NCBI RefSeq assembly: GCF_019511645.1
Contig: NZ_JAEUAX010000013.1
Location: 32,749 to 96,748, forward strand
DNA from: Microbacterium ureisolvens
Lineage (GTDB): Bacteria; Actinomycetota; Actinomycetes; Actinomycetales; Microbacteriaceae
DNA length: 64,000 bases
Direction of reading: 5' to 3'
Shown here: one piece after another, positions 52,657-61,040 of the stretch
Numbering within the stretch: the first letter of the stretch is position 1
Layout of the letters: every line of letters begins with the position of its first letter
Made by a program: the position numbers and the translations under genes
The notes under the pieces: model-generated
The model's input: only the letters and a program-made list of their open reading frames with translations
Databases searched by the model: none
Told to the model about the DNA's origin: nothing

Positions 52657-52670
52657 ACCGATATATCGGT
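52657..52670. promoter_or_regulatory. PadR operator candidate
   Basis: ACCGATATATCGGT is a perfect 14-base palindrome 45 bases upstream of the padR-like gene. AT-rich ATAT centres like this are common in PadR sites. Confidence 0.6.
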
Positions 52671-52760
52671 GAACAAGGGCTGGGCCTGAGCGTTCGCTGT
52701 GCAGTCCACAGGACCCGACGCCGCGGCATCCCCTCATCCGGCTCCCCGCACCAGCGGCGG

Positions 52761-54179
52761 TCAGCGGCCGTACTCCTCGAGCCACCGCAGCCACACCTCG
52801 CTGATCGTCGGATACGAGGGCACCGCGTGCCACAGGCGCTCGATCGGCACCTCCCCGACGACCGCGATCGTCGCGGCGTGGAGCATCTCGCCGACGTCCT
52901 GCCCGACGAACGTCGCGCCGACGAGCACTCGGCGCTCCTCGTCGACGATCGCCCGCGCGCGACCCCGATAGTCGTCGGCGACCTCGCTCGCGCCCGCGAT
53001 CCAGTAGAGGTCGTAATCGATGACACGGATGCTGAGTCCTGCCTCGCGGGCAGACTTCTCGGTGTGCCCGACCGCCGCCACCTCGGGATCCGCGAAGATC
53101 ACCTGCGGCACCGCCGAGTGATCTGCGGTGGCCACGTGCCTGCCCCACGGGGCGTCGTCGACCGCTGCCGCCCTCGCCCTGGCCGCGATGACGTCGCCGG
53201 CGGCACGGCCCTGGTACTTGCCCTGGTGGGTGAGCAGCGCGCGGTGGTTCACATCGCCGACGGCGTACAGCCAGCGAATGCCGCGCACCTGCAGCGTGTC
53301 ATCGACATCGAGCCACGACCCGGGCTCGAGGCCGACCGTCTCCAGACCGAGGTCCTCGGTGCGCGGCACGCGCCCGGTCGCGACCAGCACCTGGGCTGCT
53401 CTCACCTCCGACCCGTCCGACAGTGCCAGCACGATGTCGCCATCGGCCTCACGCGAGACGCGCTCGACCTCGACGCCGGTCTTGACCGTGGCCCCGGCTT
53501 CGGTCAGCGCCTTCTCGACGGCCTCGCCGGCGAAGGGCTCGACACCCCGCAGCAGGCCGGAGCGGGCGATGAGGGTCACGGTGGAGCCGAACGACGTGTA
53601 GAGGGTCGCCATCTCGGTGCCGACGGTGCCGCCGCCGAGGATGACGAGCGACGCGGGGACGTCCTGCACGCCGGTCGCCTCGCGGCTCGTCCACGGGTCG
53701 ACGTCGCGCAGACCCGGGATGTCGGGCAGGAGCGCTGCCGAACCGGTCGACACCACGACCGCGTGACGCGCGACGAGGACCTTCTCGGCACCGTCGGCAT
53801 CTGTCACGGTGACCTCGCGCTCGCCCGTCAGGCGTCCGTGACCGCGGACGAGATCGATACCCGCGCCCTGCAGCCACTCGACCTGCGAGGTGTCATCCCA
53901 GTCGTGCACGAGCTCGTCGCGGCGCATCAGGGTCCTGGCCACGTCGACGGCCCCGGTCACCGCCTCGGCGGCGCCCTTCACGCGGCGGGCTGCCCGCACC
54001 GCCGCACCAGCGCGCAGCATCGCCTTCGAGGGGATGCATGCCCAGTACGAGCACTCGCCGCCCACGAGCTCGCTCTCGACGACGACGACCGACAGGCCGC
54101 CCTGGGTGGCCCTGTCGGCGACGTTCTCGCCGACGGGGCCGCCGCCGATCACGATGAGGTCGTACTCCCGCGTAGTCAT
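52761..54179 (-). CDS. Flavin-dependent pyridine-nucleotide disulfide oxidoreductase
   Basis: 472 residues. FAD site IVIGGGPVGENVA, redox pair GECSYWACIPSK (Cys43 and Cys48), NAD(P) site VILGGGTVGTEMA, and FAD-binding LYAVGDVNHR are in the order of dihydrolipoamide dehydrogenase and related reductases. The dimerisation domain has HAVPSYPTISEVW instead of the HAHPT seen in lipoamide dehydrogenase. It may reduce mycothione-like or other disulfides. ATG 54179. Confidence 0.85.
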   Translation of the reverse strand: MTTREYDLIVIGGGPVGENVADRATQGGLSVVVVESELVGGECSYWACIPSKAMLRAGAAVRAARRVKGAAEAVTGAVDVARTLMRRDELVHDWDDTSQVEWLQGAGIDLVRGHGRLTGEREVTVTDADGAEKVLVARHAVVVSTGSAALLPDIPGLRDVDPWTSREATGVQDVPASLVILGGGTVGTEMATLYTSFGSTVTLIARSGLLRGVEPFAGEAVEKALTEAGATVKTGVEVERVSREADGDIVLALSDGSEVRAAQVLVATGRVPRTEDLGLETVGLEPGSWLDVDDTLQVRGIRWLYAVGDVNHRALLTHQGKYQGRAAGDVIAARARAAAVDDAPWGRHVATADHSAVPQVIFADPEVAAVGHTEKSAREAGLSIRVIDYDLYWIAGASEVADDYRGRARAIVDEERRVLVGATFVGQDVGEMLHAATIAVVGEVPIERLWHAVPSYPTISEVWLRWLEEYGR

Positions 54180-54340
54180 GCGCCCCAACGTAGCGGCCGC
54201 GGGCGACACCGGCGAGCGGTTGCCGGATGGTTGCCGGGAGCGCTCGCAGACGGAAGGATGGCGCAGGTTACGGCGTCTGTCCAGACCGGCCGCCATGTCT
54301 GCGGCCTGTGGTTGTCTGGGACCCCGGCCGAAAGGGCAGC

Positions 54341-55165
54341 ATGGCGATCGAATTCCGCGGAGTCTCGAAGCGGTATCCCGATGGCACGGCTGCCGTCGAG
54401 GACTTCAGCGTGCTCATGCCCGCGCGCAAGACCACGGTTCTCGTCGGCTCGTCCGGCAGCGGCAAAACGACTCTGCTGCGCATGATCAACCGGCTCGTGG
54501 ATCCGACGGGCGGGGTCATCCTGATCGACGACCAGCCGATCTCGAAACGCGACCCCGTGACGCTGCGCCGCGGGATCGGGTACGTGCTGCAGAACGCCGG
54601 GCTGCTTCCCCACTTCACCGTCGTCGACAACATCGCGACGGTCCCGGTTCTCAACGGCGTCGCCAAGGCGAAGGCGCGCGAGCGGGCGCTCGAGCTGATG
54701 GACGTGGTGGGCCTCGAACGCGGACTCGCCAAGCGCTACCCGAGCCAACTCTCCGGCGGGCAACAGCAGCGCGTGGGCGTCGCCCGCGCCCTCGCCGTCG
54801 ATCCCAACATCCTTCTCATGGACGAGCCGTTCGGCGCGGTGGATCCCATCGTGCGCCGGGAGCTTCAGTCCGAGACGCTCCGCCTGCAGAAGGAGCTCGA
54901 CAAGACCATCGTCTTCGTGACGCACGATATCGACGAGGCCTTCCTCCTCGGCGACCAGGTCGTGATCCTCGAGAAGGGCGCCCGCGTCGCCCAGATCGGC
55001 AGTCCGAGCGAGATCATCGAGAGCCCGGCGAGCGACTTCGTGGCCGACTTCATCGGCGTCGAGCGGGGCGCCCGCGCGCTGCGCACCAAGCGCACCGAGC
55101 ACGGCACCGTCCTGGTGGACTCCGCCGGGCGCACCCAGGGCGTGCTCGTGGAGGACGCCCGGTGA
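54341..55165 (+). CDS. opuCA: Osmoprotectant ABC transporter ATP-binding protein
   Basis: 274 residues. Walker A GSSGSGKT (36-43), Q-loop QNAGLLPHFTV, signature LSGGQQQRV, Walker B ILLMDEP and the H-loop VTHDIDEAF are all intact. The sequence after Walker B (FGAVDPIVRREL) is typical of the glycine betaine/choline group. It powers the permeases downstream. Ribosome site aaaggg. Its stop overlaps the next gene's start. Confidence 0.9.
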   Translation: MAIEFRGVSKRYPDGTAAVEDFSVLMPARKTTVLVGSSGSGKTTLLRMINRLVDPTGGVILIDDQPISKRDPVTLRRGIGYVLQNAGLLPHFTVVDNIATVPVLNGVAKAKARERALELMDVVGLERGLAKRYPSQLSGGQQQRVGVARALAVDPNILLMDEPFGAVDPIVRRELQSETLRLQKELDKTIVFVTHDIDEAFLLGDQVVILEKGARVAQIGSPSEIIESPASDFVADFIGVERGARALRTKRTEHGTVLVDSAGRTQGVLVEDAR

Positions 55166-55833
55166 ACTGGGTCGCCGACAACCTCGATCTGATCTGGGCG
55201 CTGACCCTGGATCACCTGCGGCAGAGCGCCATCGCGATCGTCGCGGGCTTCGTGCTGTCGGTGCCGCTCGGGTGGCTGGCGTTCCGGTACACGCGACTGC
55301 GCGGCACCCTGCTCACGGTGATCGGGCTGCTCTACACCATCCCGTCCTTCGCGCTCTTCGCCGTGCTGACGCTCTTCGGCATTCCCTACCTGTCCGAATC
55401 GAACCTCGTCGTCGCGCTCACGATCTACGCCATCGCCATCATGACGAGGTCGGTGACCGACGGGCTGGCAGCCGTCGACCCCGTCACGCGCTCCGCCGCG
55501 ATCGCGGTCGGCTTCGGCGCATGGCGGCGGTTCTGGACGGTGGACTTCCCACTGGCGGGCCCGGTGGTCCTCGCCGGATTGCGGGTCACCGCCATGTCGA
55601 CGATCTCCCTCGCCACCGTCGGCACGCTCATCGGCGTGCAGAACCTCGGCTACCTCTTCACGAACGGCTCACAGCGCCGCATCATCGCCGAAGTGTTCGC
55701 GGGCGTCGTCGCCGTCGTGATCATCGCGGTGATCGTCGATGCGCTCCTCGTGCTGGCGGGGCGCGCGCTCATGCCGTGGCTGCGACGCGTGAGTGCGCCG
55801 CGGCGCGCTCGACTTCGGGCCGTGACGGCATGA
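55162..55833 (+). CDS. opuCB: Osmoprotectant ABC transporter permease
   Basis: 223 residues, GTG start overlapping the ATPase stop (GTGA). Five or six membrane helices, with VGFGAWRRFWTVDFPLAGPVVLAG as the coupling region (in parts) and SLATVGTLIGVQNLG. One half of the membrane channel for glycine betaine, choline or similar solutes. Confidence 0.88.
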   Translation: MNWVADNLDLIWALTLDHLRQSAIAIVAGFVLSVPLGWLAFRYTRLRGTLLTVIGLLYTIPSFALFAVLTLFGIPYLSESNLVVALTIYAIAIMTRSVTDGLAAVDPVTRSAAIAVGFGAWRRFWTVDFPLAGPVVLAGLRVTAMSTISLATVGTLIGVQNLGYLFTNGSQRRIIAEVFAGVVAVVIIAVIVDALLVLAGRALMPWLRRVSAPRRARLRAVTA

Positions 55834-56555
55834 ACCTCCTGGCCGAGGCGTTCGCCTGGATCTTCTCACCCGCGCGCCTGACGGGCACGCTGCCGCTGCC
55901 GACCGCGATCGCGCAGCACCTCGCCTTCACCTTCGGCTCGGTGGCGATCGCCGCGGTGATCGCGATCCCGATCGGCTGGCTGATCGGGCACACCGGCCGC
56001 GGGCGTGAGGTCGCCGTCTTCCTGTCGGGCGCGGCCCGGGCGCTGCCCGCTCTGGGCCTCGTCGTGCTGCTGGTCATGCTCTTCGGCGTCAGCCTGAAGA
56101 CCGAGGCGGCAGTGACGGTGTTCGTCGTCCTCGCGATCCCGTCGATCCTGGCCGGCGCGTATGCCGGCGTCGAGTCGATCGACCGGTCCGTGATCGACGC
56201 GGGCCGCGCGATGGGAATGACCGAGTGGCAGATCCTGTTCCGGATCGAGATGCCCCTCGGCCTGTCGCTTCTCATCGGCGGACTCCGCTCCGCGACGCTT
56301 CAGGTGGTCGCCACCGTGACGATCGCCGCATATGTCGGGCTGGGCGGTCTCGGCTTCTACATCATCCAAGGACTCGGCACCCGCGACTTCGTGCAGATCC
56401 TGGGCGCCTCCATCGTCATCGTCGCACTGGCCCTCGTACTGGACGGGCTGTACGCCCTGCTCGCCCGCTTCGCCGTTCCCCGCACGTCCGCCCGCCGCCC
56501 TCGATCCCGCGGAGGAATCCCGGCGCTCTTAGGCGCCCCGCAGCTGTCACGCTGA
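55830..56555 (+). CDS. opuCD: Osmoprotectant ABC transporter permease, second subunit
   Basis: 241 residues, ATG overlapping the previous stop (ATGA). Membrane helices and the coupling loop DAGRAMGMTEWQILFRIEMPLGLSL (in parts) are as in OpuCD/ProW. The end is basic (RRPRSRGG). It completes the heterodimeric channel. Confidence 0.88.
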   Translation: MNLLAEAFAWIFSPARLTGTLPLPTAIAQHLAFTFGSVAIAAVIAIPIGWLIGHTGRGREVAVFLSGAARALPALGLVVLLVMLFGVSLKTEAAVTVFVVLAIPSILAGAYAGVESIDRSVIDAGRAMGMTEWQILFRIEMPLGLSLLIGGLRSATLQVVATVTIAAYVGLGGLGFYIIQGLGTRDFVQILGASIVIVALALVLDGLYALLARFAVPRTSARRPRSRGGIPALLGAPQLSR

Positions 56556-56585
56556 TCCCCCAACCACCACATCGGAGGTATGACA

Positions 56586-57500
56586 ATGTCCACAGCACGA
56601 ACCCGGCTCGCTGCAGCCCTCGCCGGAACCGCTGTCGCGGCGCTGGCCCTGGCGGGCTGCGCCTCGAGCGACCCGCTCACCGGCGACAGCACAGACGCCG
56701 GCGGCACCGGCGACTCGTCGACCATCATCATCGGCTCGCAGGCCTACTACTCCAACGAGATCATCGCCGAGATCTATGCGCAGGCGCTCGAGGGCGCCGG
56801 TTTCACCGTCGAGCGCAACTTCAACATCGGGCAACGTGACGCGTACATCCCGTCGCTCGAGGACGGCTCGATCCACCTGTTCCCGGAGTACACCGGCAAC
56901 CTGCTGCAGTACTTCGAGCCCGACACGACGGCGACCACACCCGAGGACGTCTACGCCGCCCTCGCCGACGCCCTGCCGGACGGGTTGACGGTCCTCGACC
57001 AGTCGCCCGCCACCGACCAGGACTCGTACAACGTCACCGCCGCCTTCGCCGAGGAGAACGGCCTCACCTCGATCGCCGACCTCGCCGGCATCGACGGCCT
57101 CGTTCTCGGAGGCCCGCCCGAGCTCGAAGAGCGGCCCTACGGGCCGAAGGGCCTCGAAGAGGTCTACGGCGTATCTGTCACGTTCAATCCGACCGCCGAC
57201 ACGACGGTCGACGAACTCGTGGCCGGCAACATCCAGGTCGCGAACGTCTACAGCGCCGATCCGCGTATCGAGACAGAGAAGCTGGTGACTCTGGAAGATC
57301 CGGAGGGGCTCTTCCTGGCGTCGAACGTCGTCCCGCTCGTGAACGCCGACATCGCCGACGAGATCGCCGATGTGATCAACCCGGTGAGCGCCGCGCTGAC
57401 ACCCGAGGGACTCATCGCCCTGAACGTCGAGTCGACTGTCGACGAGCGCTCCGCCGAGGACATCGCGAAGGACTGGCTCGCAGCAAACGGCCTGAGCTGA
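56586..57500 (+). CDS. opuCC: Osmoprotectant-binding lipoprotein
   Basis: 304 residues. Lipobox LAGC (Cys25) follows the signal peptide. The mature domain has the OpuAC/ProX pattern: IIIGSQAYYSNEIIAEIYAQ, DAYIPSLEDGSIHLFPEYTGNLL, and QDSYNVTAAFAEENGL. Three or four aromatic residues usually form the quaternary-amine cage; the exact ones cannot be fixed here. ATG 56586 is preferred because ggagg is 7 bases upstream; ATG 56580 is too near. Confidence 0.88.
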   Translation: MSTARTRLAAALAGTAVAALALAGCASSDPLTGDSTDAGGTGDSSTIIIGSQAYYSNEIIAEIYAQALEGAGFTVERNFNIGQRDAYIPSLEDGSIHLFPEYTGNLLQYFEPDTTATTPEDVYAALADALPDGLTVLDQSPATDQDSYNVTAAFAEENGLTSIADLAGIDGLVLGGPPELEERPYGPKGLEEVYGVSVTFNPTADTTVDELVAGNIQVANVYSADPRIETEKLVTLEDPEGLFLASNVVPLVNADIADEIADVINPVSAALTPEGLIALNVESTVDERSAEDIAKDWLAANGLS

Positions 57501-57518
57501 CCTCGGCCACCGCCACGC

Positions 57519-57563
57519 GCAGCGCCTCCCCGCCCCCGCGGTCGAGTTGCGGGGAGGCGCTGC
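57519..57563 (+). terminator. Terminator hairpin after osmoprotectant operon
   Basis: A perfect 15-bp stem (57519-57533 and 57549-57563) with a 15-base loop follows the opuC-type operon. Confidence 0.75.
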
Positions 57564-57625
57564 CGCACTGACCAGAACCGCCGTTCGCCAGGCGGGGCAC
57601 TCGGGAGACCGAGAACAGGAGCCGC

Positions 57626-59107
57626 ATGTCCGATCCCGTGAGTGCGGGCGCACAGAGCGAGCCGCACGCCACCGACGCATCCGGTTCCGCGGCGCGCGAT
57701 GCCGCTCCCGCGGCTCCCGCGGCGCGCGACGCCGCTCCCGCCGCACGGCGTTACAGCGCCCCCGATCTCGACGCACCGCGGTACGTCGTCCCCGCATACG
57801 CGGCTCCGGAGCCGGGAGAAGCAGCGCCCGTGACCGGCGCTCCCCTCCGCTACGCGGCCCCGCAGGGCTACGTGCTGCCCGCAAGCGCCGTCGGCGCCGT
57901 ACCCGACGCCACCGACTCCACGCTCGCCCCGCCGGCACGCCCTGCCGGGGCCCGGGCACCGGGTTTCCCCGCCCCGCCGGGCTACAGCGGCACGCCGGGT
58001 TCCCCCGTCACGCCGGGCTACAGCAGCGCGCCGGGCTACAGCGGCGCGCCGGGCTACAGCGGCGCGCCGGGCGACGGCGGTGCGCCGGGGTATCCGGGCG
58101 CACCCGGTTGGCCGCCGAATCAGGCCGGCGCGCTCTCCGCGGCACCGGGCGCCCGCGCCGAGCGACCCAAGACGCTCTCGATCATCGCATTGCTCCTCGC
58201 CGCTGCCGGTGTGCTCCTGGCCTTCGTCCCGTATGTCGCGGGCTCCTTCGGCCTCGGCTGGCTGTCGTTCCTGTTCCTCTTCGCGGCGTTCGTGCTCTCG
58301 ATCGTCGCAGTGGCGAGCCGCAACCAGGGCGGGAAGGGCATCGGGGTCGGCGCATTGATCACGTCGATCGTCGGCGCAGTCCTGACGCTCGTGCTGGCCG
58401 TCGCGTGGGTGTTCGCACCGTTCGGCTCCTCGGACGGCGACGCCGAGTCCGGCGGGGAGGACGGGTACCACGACGACTTCGTCACGCCCGGGCTCGCCGC
58501 TCCGGGCACGGACGGACAGCCCGATCCCGGCGTCGAGTTCGCTCCGCCCGTCGAGCCGACACTGGCGGAGGCCGCGTTCGGGCACGAGTACGAGGACGTC
58601 TGGTGGTACGTCGTGGTGGTCGACAACCCCAATGCGGACTACGTCTTCGACGCCTACGTCGAGGTGCGCGCCGCGACAGAGGACGGCTCGACGGTGGCAC
58701 CGTCGAGCGCGTTCGCGACCCTGCTCACGGGCCAGACCGCGATCGTCGGCTACTTCTTCGGTGTGGGCGGCACTCGGATCACCCGCATCGACGTCTCCCT
58801 TCCCCGCGCGAGCGACGCGACCCTCTCTCCGGCGGACGAGACGGGGGCGTTCACCGTGGACGGCATCACCGCAGCGTCGACCGACCCTGGCGCGGTGGTC
58901 GCGACGGGGACGCTGAGCGGCCGGTTCGCAGAAGACCAGCGGTACGTCACCATCACGGCGCTCGCCCGCTCCGCCGACGGTGCGATCGTCGCGGCCGCCA
59001 CCAGCATGGCGGAGAACGTTCCCGGCGACGGGACGCCCGTGCCGTTCGAGGTGTGGTTCAGCGAGCTCCCGGCCGACGCGACGCTGCAGGCGTTCGCCCA
59101 CCGTTGA
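57626..59107 (+). CDS. Pro/Gly/Tyr-rich membrane protein with tandem repeats
   Basis: 493 residues. The first 175 residues are low-complexity (Ala, Pro, Tyr, Gly) and include the tandem PGYSGA-type repeat at about residues 118-160. Three or so membrane helices follow (about 185-255, PKTLSIIALLLAAAGVLLAF). The last 230 residues form an extracytoplasmic beta-rich domain (FGHEYEDVWWYVVVVDNPN, DVSLPRASDA) resembling DUF4190/DUF4352 proteins. Function unknown. Confidence 0.7.
   Translation: MSDPVSAGAQSEPHATDASGSAARDAAPAAPAARDAAPAARRYSAPDLDAPRYVVPAYAAPEPGEAAPVTGAPLRYAAPQGYVLPASAVGAVPDATDSTLAPPARPAGARAPGFPAPPGYSGTPGSPVTPGYSSAPGYSGAPGYSGAPGDGGAPGYPGAPGWPPNQAGALSAAPGARAERPKTLSIIALLLAAAGVLLAFVPYVAGSFGLGWLSFLFLFAAFVLSIVAVASRNQGGKGIGVGALITSIVGAVLTLVLAVAWVFAPFGSSDGDAESGGEDGYHDDFVTPGLAAPGTDGQPDPGVEFAPPVEPTLAEAAFGHEYEDVWWYVVVVDNPNADYVFDAYVEVRAATEDGSTVAPSSAFATLLTGQTAIVGYFFGVGGTRITRIDVSLPRASDATLSPADETGAFTVDGITAASTDPGAVVATGTLSGRFAEDQRYVTITALARSADGAIVAAATSMAENVPGDGTPVPFEVWFSELPADATLQAFAHR
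57976..58110 (+). repeat. 18-base tandem repeat encoding PGYSGA
   Basis: Units of the form gccgggctacagcggcgc recur, with two adjacent copies identical at about 58033-58068 and diverged units on both sides. The copies stay in frame and encode PGYSGA, PGYSSA, PGDGGA and PGYPGA. Such repeats can change in number between strains. Confidence 0.75.
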
Positions 59108-59144
59108 CACCCCAGTCACGGATGCCGCGGCCGCGGCCGCGACG

Positions 59145-59150
59145 TACGCT
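59145..59150 (+). promoter_or_regulatory. -10 element TACGCT of a leaderless promoter
   Basis: TACGCT ends 7 bases before the ATG at 59158, consistent with a leaderless transcript; no ribosome site is visible. Confidence 0.45.
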
Positions 59151-59157
59151 GGGCGTC

Positions 59158-59457
59158 ATGACGATCGGCGACGTGACGGTATGGGGATTCGCCTGTGCGG
59201 TCGTCGCGCTGGCGGTGTACTTCCTGTGGTTCGCGTTCGACACGCACCGTCGCCGCAGACGAGGGGAGACGCCCTCGCACTCGTCGGGCGGTCTGCTCGG
59301 TGTCGAGGAGTTCTTCTATCCGACGGCGGAGAACGCCCGCGCGGTGTGGGAGGCCGAGCAGATCACCCCGGCGCCCGCTCCGCTTCCGGGCGATGGCCCG
59401 GGCGTGATCGAGGGGAACCGGATCGTCATAGAGACCGGGCTCCGACGGACGCCCTGA
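59158..59457 (+). CDS. Small single-helix membrane protein
   Basis: 99 residues. One N-terminal membrane helix (about 7-27) precedes a basic stop-transfer (THRRRRRGE), then a soluble tail (VEEFFYPTAENARAVWEAEQ). No family recognised. The start agrees with the leaderless -10. Confidence 0.6.
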   Translation: MTIGDVTVWGFACAVVALAVYFLWFAFDTHRRRRRGETPSHSSGGLLGVEEFFYPTAENARAVWEAEQITPAPAPLPGDGPGVIEGNRIVIETGLRRTP

Positions 59458-59469
59458 GCCCCGACGGAT

Positions 59470-59871
59470 TCAGCGCCGCCGCAGTCGCCGCACGACCGTG
59501 ACGATGGCGCGCCATCCCACCAGCGCGACCAGGAGCGTCAGCGAGGCGACCACGATGAACGCAAGTGCGGTGCCCTGACCCGCTGCCCAGCGCAGCAGCA
59601 TCCCGCCGCCGACGGTGATGGCCCAGACCCCCAGACCGGTGCGCACCGGCGCGACGGGCGCGCGCCACGCTCGCATGACGAGCCAGCCGATGCCCAGCCC
59701 AGCGAGGAAGGGCCAGGCGGTCTGCCACAGGCCGCTCCAGACATCGGAGTCGTGGCTCGCGCGGCCGATCGCGGCGAAGGCGATCACGAGCACGGCGTCT
59801 ACGGCGAGTGCGATCAGAACCGCGCCGCGACCCGCGGGACGCACCTGCCCGGCCGACGGGGAGCCGCTCAC
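59470..59871 (-). CDS. DUF3054 membrane protein
   Basis: 133 residues, GTG start overlapping the TrhO-like gene stop (GTGA). Four membrane helices; VDAVLVIAFAAIGRASHD, TAWPFLAGLGIGWLVMRAW and VGGGMLLRWAAGQGTALAFI match DUF3054 of actinobacteria. Function unknown. Confidence 0.85.
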   Translation of the reverse strand: MSGSPSAGQVRPAGRGAVLIALAVDAVLVIAFAAIGRASHDSDVWSGLWQTAWPFLAGLGIGWLVMRAWRAPVAPVRTGLGVWAITVGGGMLLRWAAGQGTALAFIVVASLTLLVALVGWRAIVTVVRRLRRR

Positions 59872-60611
59872 GCGAGCGCTGCCGATCGCGGTGCGAGGTC
59901 CGGGGTGAGCGCCTCGCGCTCGTCGAACACGAAGCAGTCGCCGCTCCAGTGGTCGCCGCCGACCTGCTCGAAGTAGCCGAGGATGCCGCCGTCCAGCTGG
60001 TAGGCGTCTACGCCGACCTCGCGCAGGTAGATCGCCGCCTTCTCGCAGCGGATACCACCGGTGCAGTAGCTCACGACGGTCTTGCCCTCGAGGTCGGCAG
60101 CGGCGCCCGCCGCAGCATCCGGGAACTGCGTGAACCTCTCGATCCGCCAGTCCAGCGCGCCGTCGAAGGACCCGTAGTCGACCTCGAACGCGTTGCGGGT
60201 GTCGAGCAGCACCACCTCGCGGCCGTCGTCGTCGTGGCCGCTGTCGAGCCAGCGACGGAGCGTCGCGGGGGCGACCGAAGGTGCGCGGTTGCCCTCGGGA
60301 CGGATCGTGGGGTGGTCCATGCGGATGATCTCGCGCTTGACCTTGACGAGCATCCTGCCGAAGGGCTGCTCCCGCGACCAGCTCTCCTTGGTGGTCAGCG
60401 CGGCGAAGCGCTCATCGCGGCGCAGCTCGTCGACGAAGCCGCGCACGGCGTCGGCGTCTCCTGCGAGGAAGAGGTTGATCCCTTCTTCGGCGAGCAGGAC
60501 CGTGCCCTTCAGCCCCGCGGCGACCGCGCGCTCGCGGAGCACGGGGCGCAGCTCGGCGGTGTCGTCGATACGCGTGAACAGGTACGCCGAGATGTTGAGA
60601 ACGGATGCCAC
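59868..60611 (-). CDS. trhO: tRNA uridine(34) hydroxylase / rhodanese-like protein
   Basis: 247 residues, GTG start. An N-terminal acylphosphatase-like part (LKGTVLLAEEGINLFLAG) precedes a rhodanese domain with VVLLDTRNAFEVDYG and the active loop SYCTGGIRCEKAA (Cys183, second Cys189). This matches TrhO (YceA), which hydroxylates U34 in tRNA using oxygen. Co-translated with the DUF3054 gene. Confidence 0.88.
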   Translation of the reverse strand: MASVLNISAYLFTRIDDTAELRPVLRERAVAAGLKGTVLLAEEGINLFLAGDADAVRGFVDELRRDERFAALTTKESWSREQPFGRMLVKVKREIIRMDHPTIRPEGNRAPSVAPATLRRWLDSGHDDDGREVVLLDTRNAFEVDYGSFDGALDWRIERFTQFPDAAAGAAADLEGKTVVSYCTGGIRCEKAAIYLREVGVDAYQLDGGILGYFEQVGGDHWSGDCFVFDEREALTPDLAPRSAALA

Positions 60612-60791
60612 CCTCCCAGCCTACGGAGCCGCCGCGGCGCCCTGCGCATGGGAGGCAGCGCAACGTGGCTGCTGCCCGTAGACCCGCGCCGCTTCCCGGT
60701 CAAGGGCCTCGCCGCGTCGCCGCGAGCGGCGCAGGCTGGGATCACGTGCAGGGGCGCGCAGCGCGCCTCTCGATCCCCCGCAGGAGACGTC

Positions 60792-61013
60792 ATGACCGAC
60801 CCCACCGTCCCCGAGCCGCTTCCGGGCCAGACCCCGCCCGGTGAGATGCCGCCGGCCCCCGGCTCCCCGGGGCCCGGCAGTCCTGACCCGGGTCCGGGCC
60901 CGGGCATCCCGGCGCCGCCGGACGAGCCGACCGCGCCGTGGCCCGAAGAACCGCTGGCGCCGCATCCGGAGGAGCCGCCCTTCCCCCAGCCGCCGGAGAC
61001 GCCCATCCCCTAG
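60792..61013 (+). CDS. Small proline-rich protein
   Basis: 73 residues, about 40% proline, with Gly-Pro and Pro-Glu-Glu runs and no hydrophobic segment. Ribosome site caggag precedes the ATG. Low complexity makes both function and reality of translation uncertain. Its stop is 27 bases from the convergent amidase stop. Confidence 0.5.
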   Translation: MTDPTVPEPLPGQTPPGEMPPAPGSPGPGSPDPGPGPGIPAPPDEPTAPWPEEPLAPHPEEPPFPQPPETPIP

Positions 61014-61040
61014 CGCGGCGCCCCGGGAAGCAGGGCTCCG

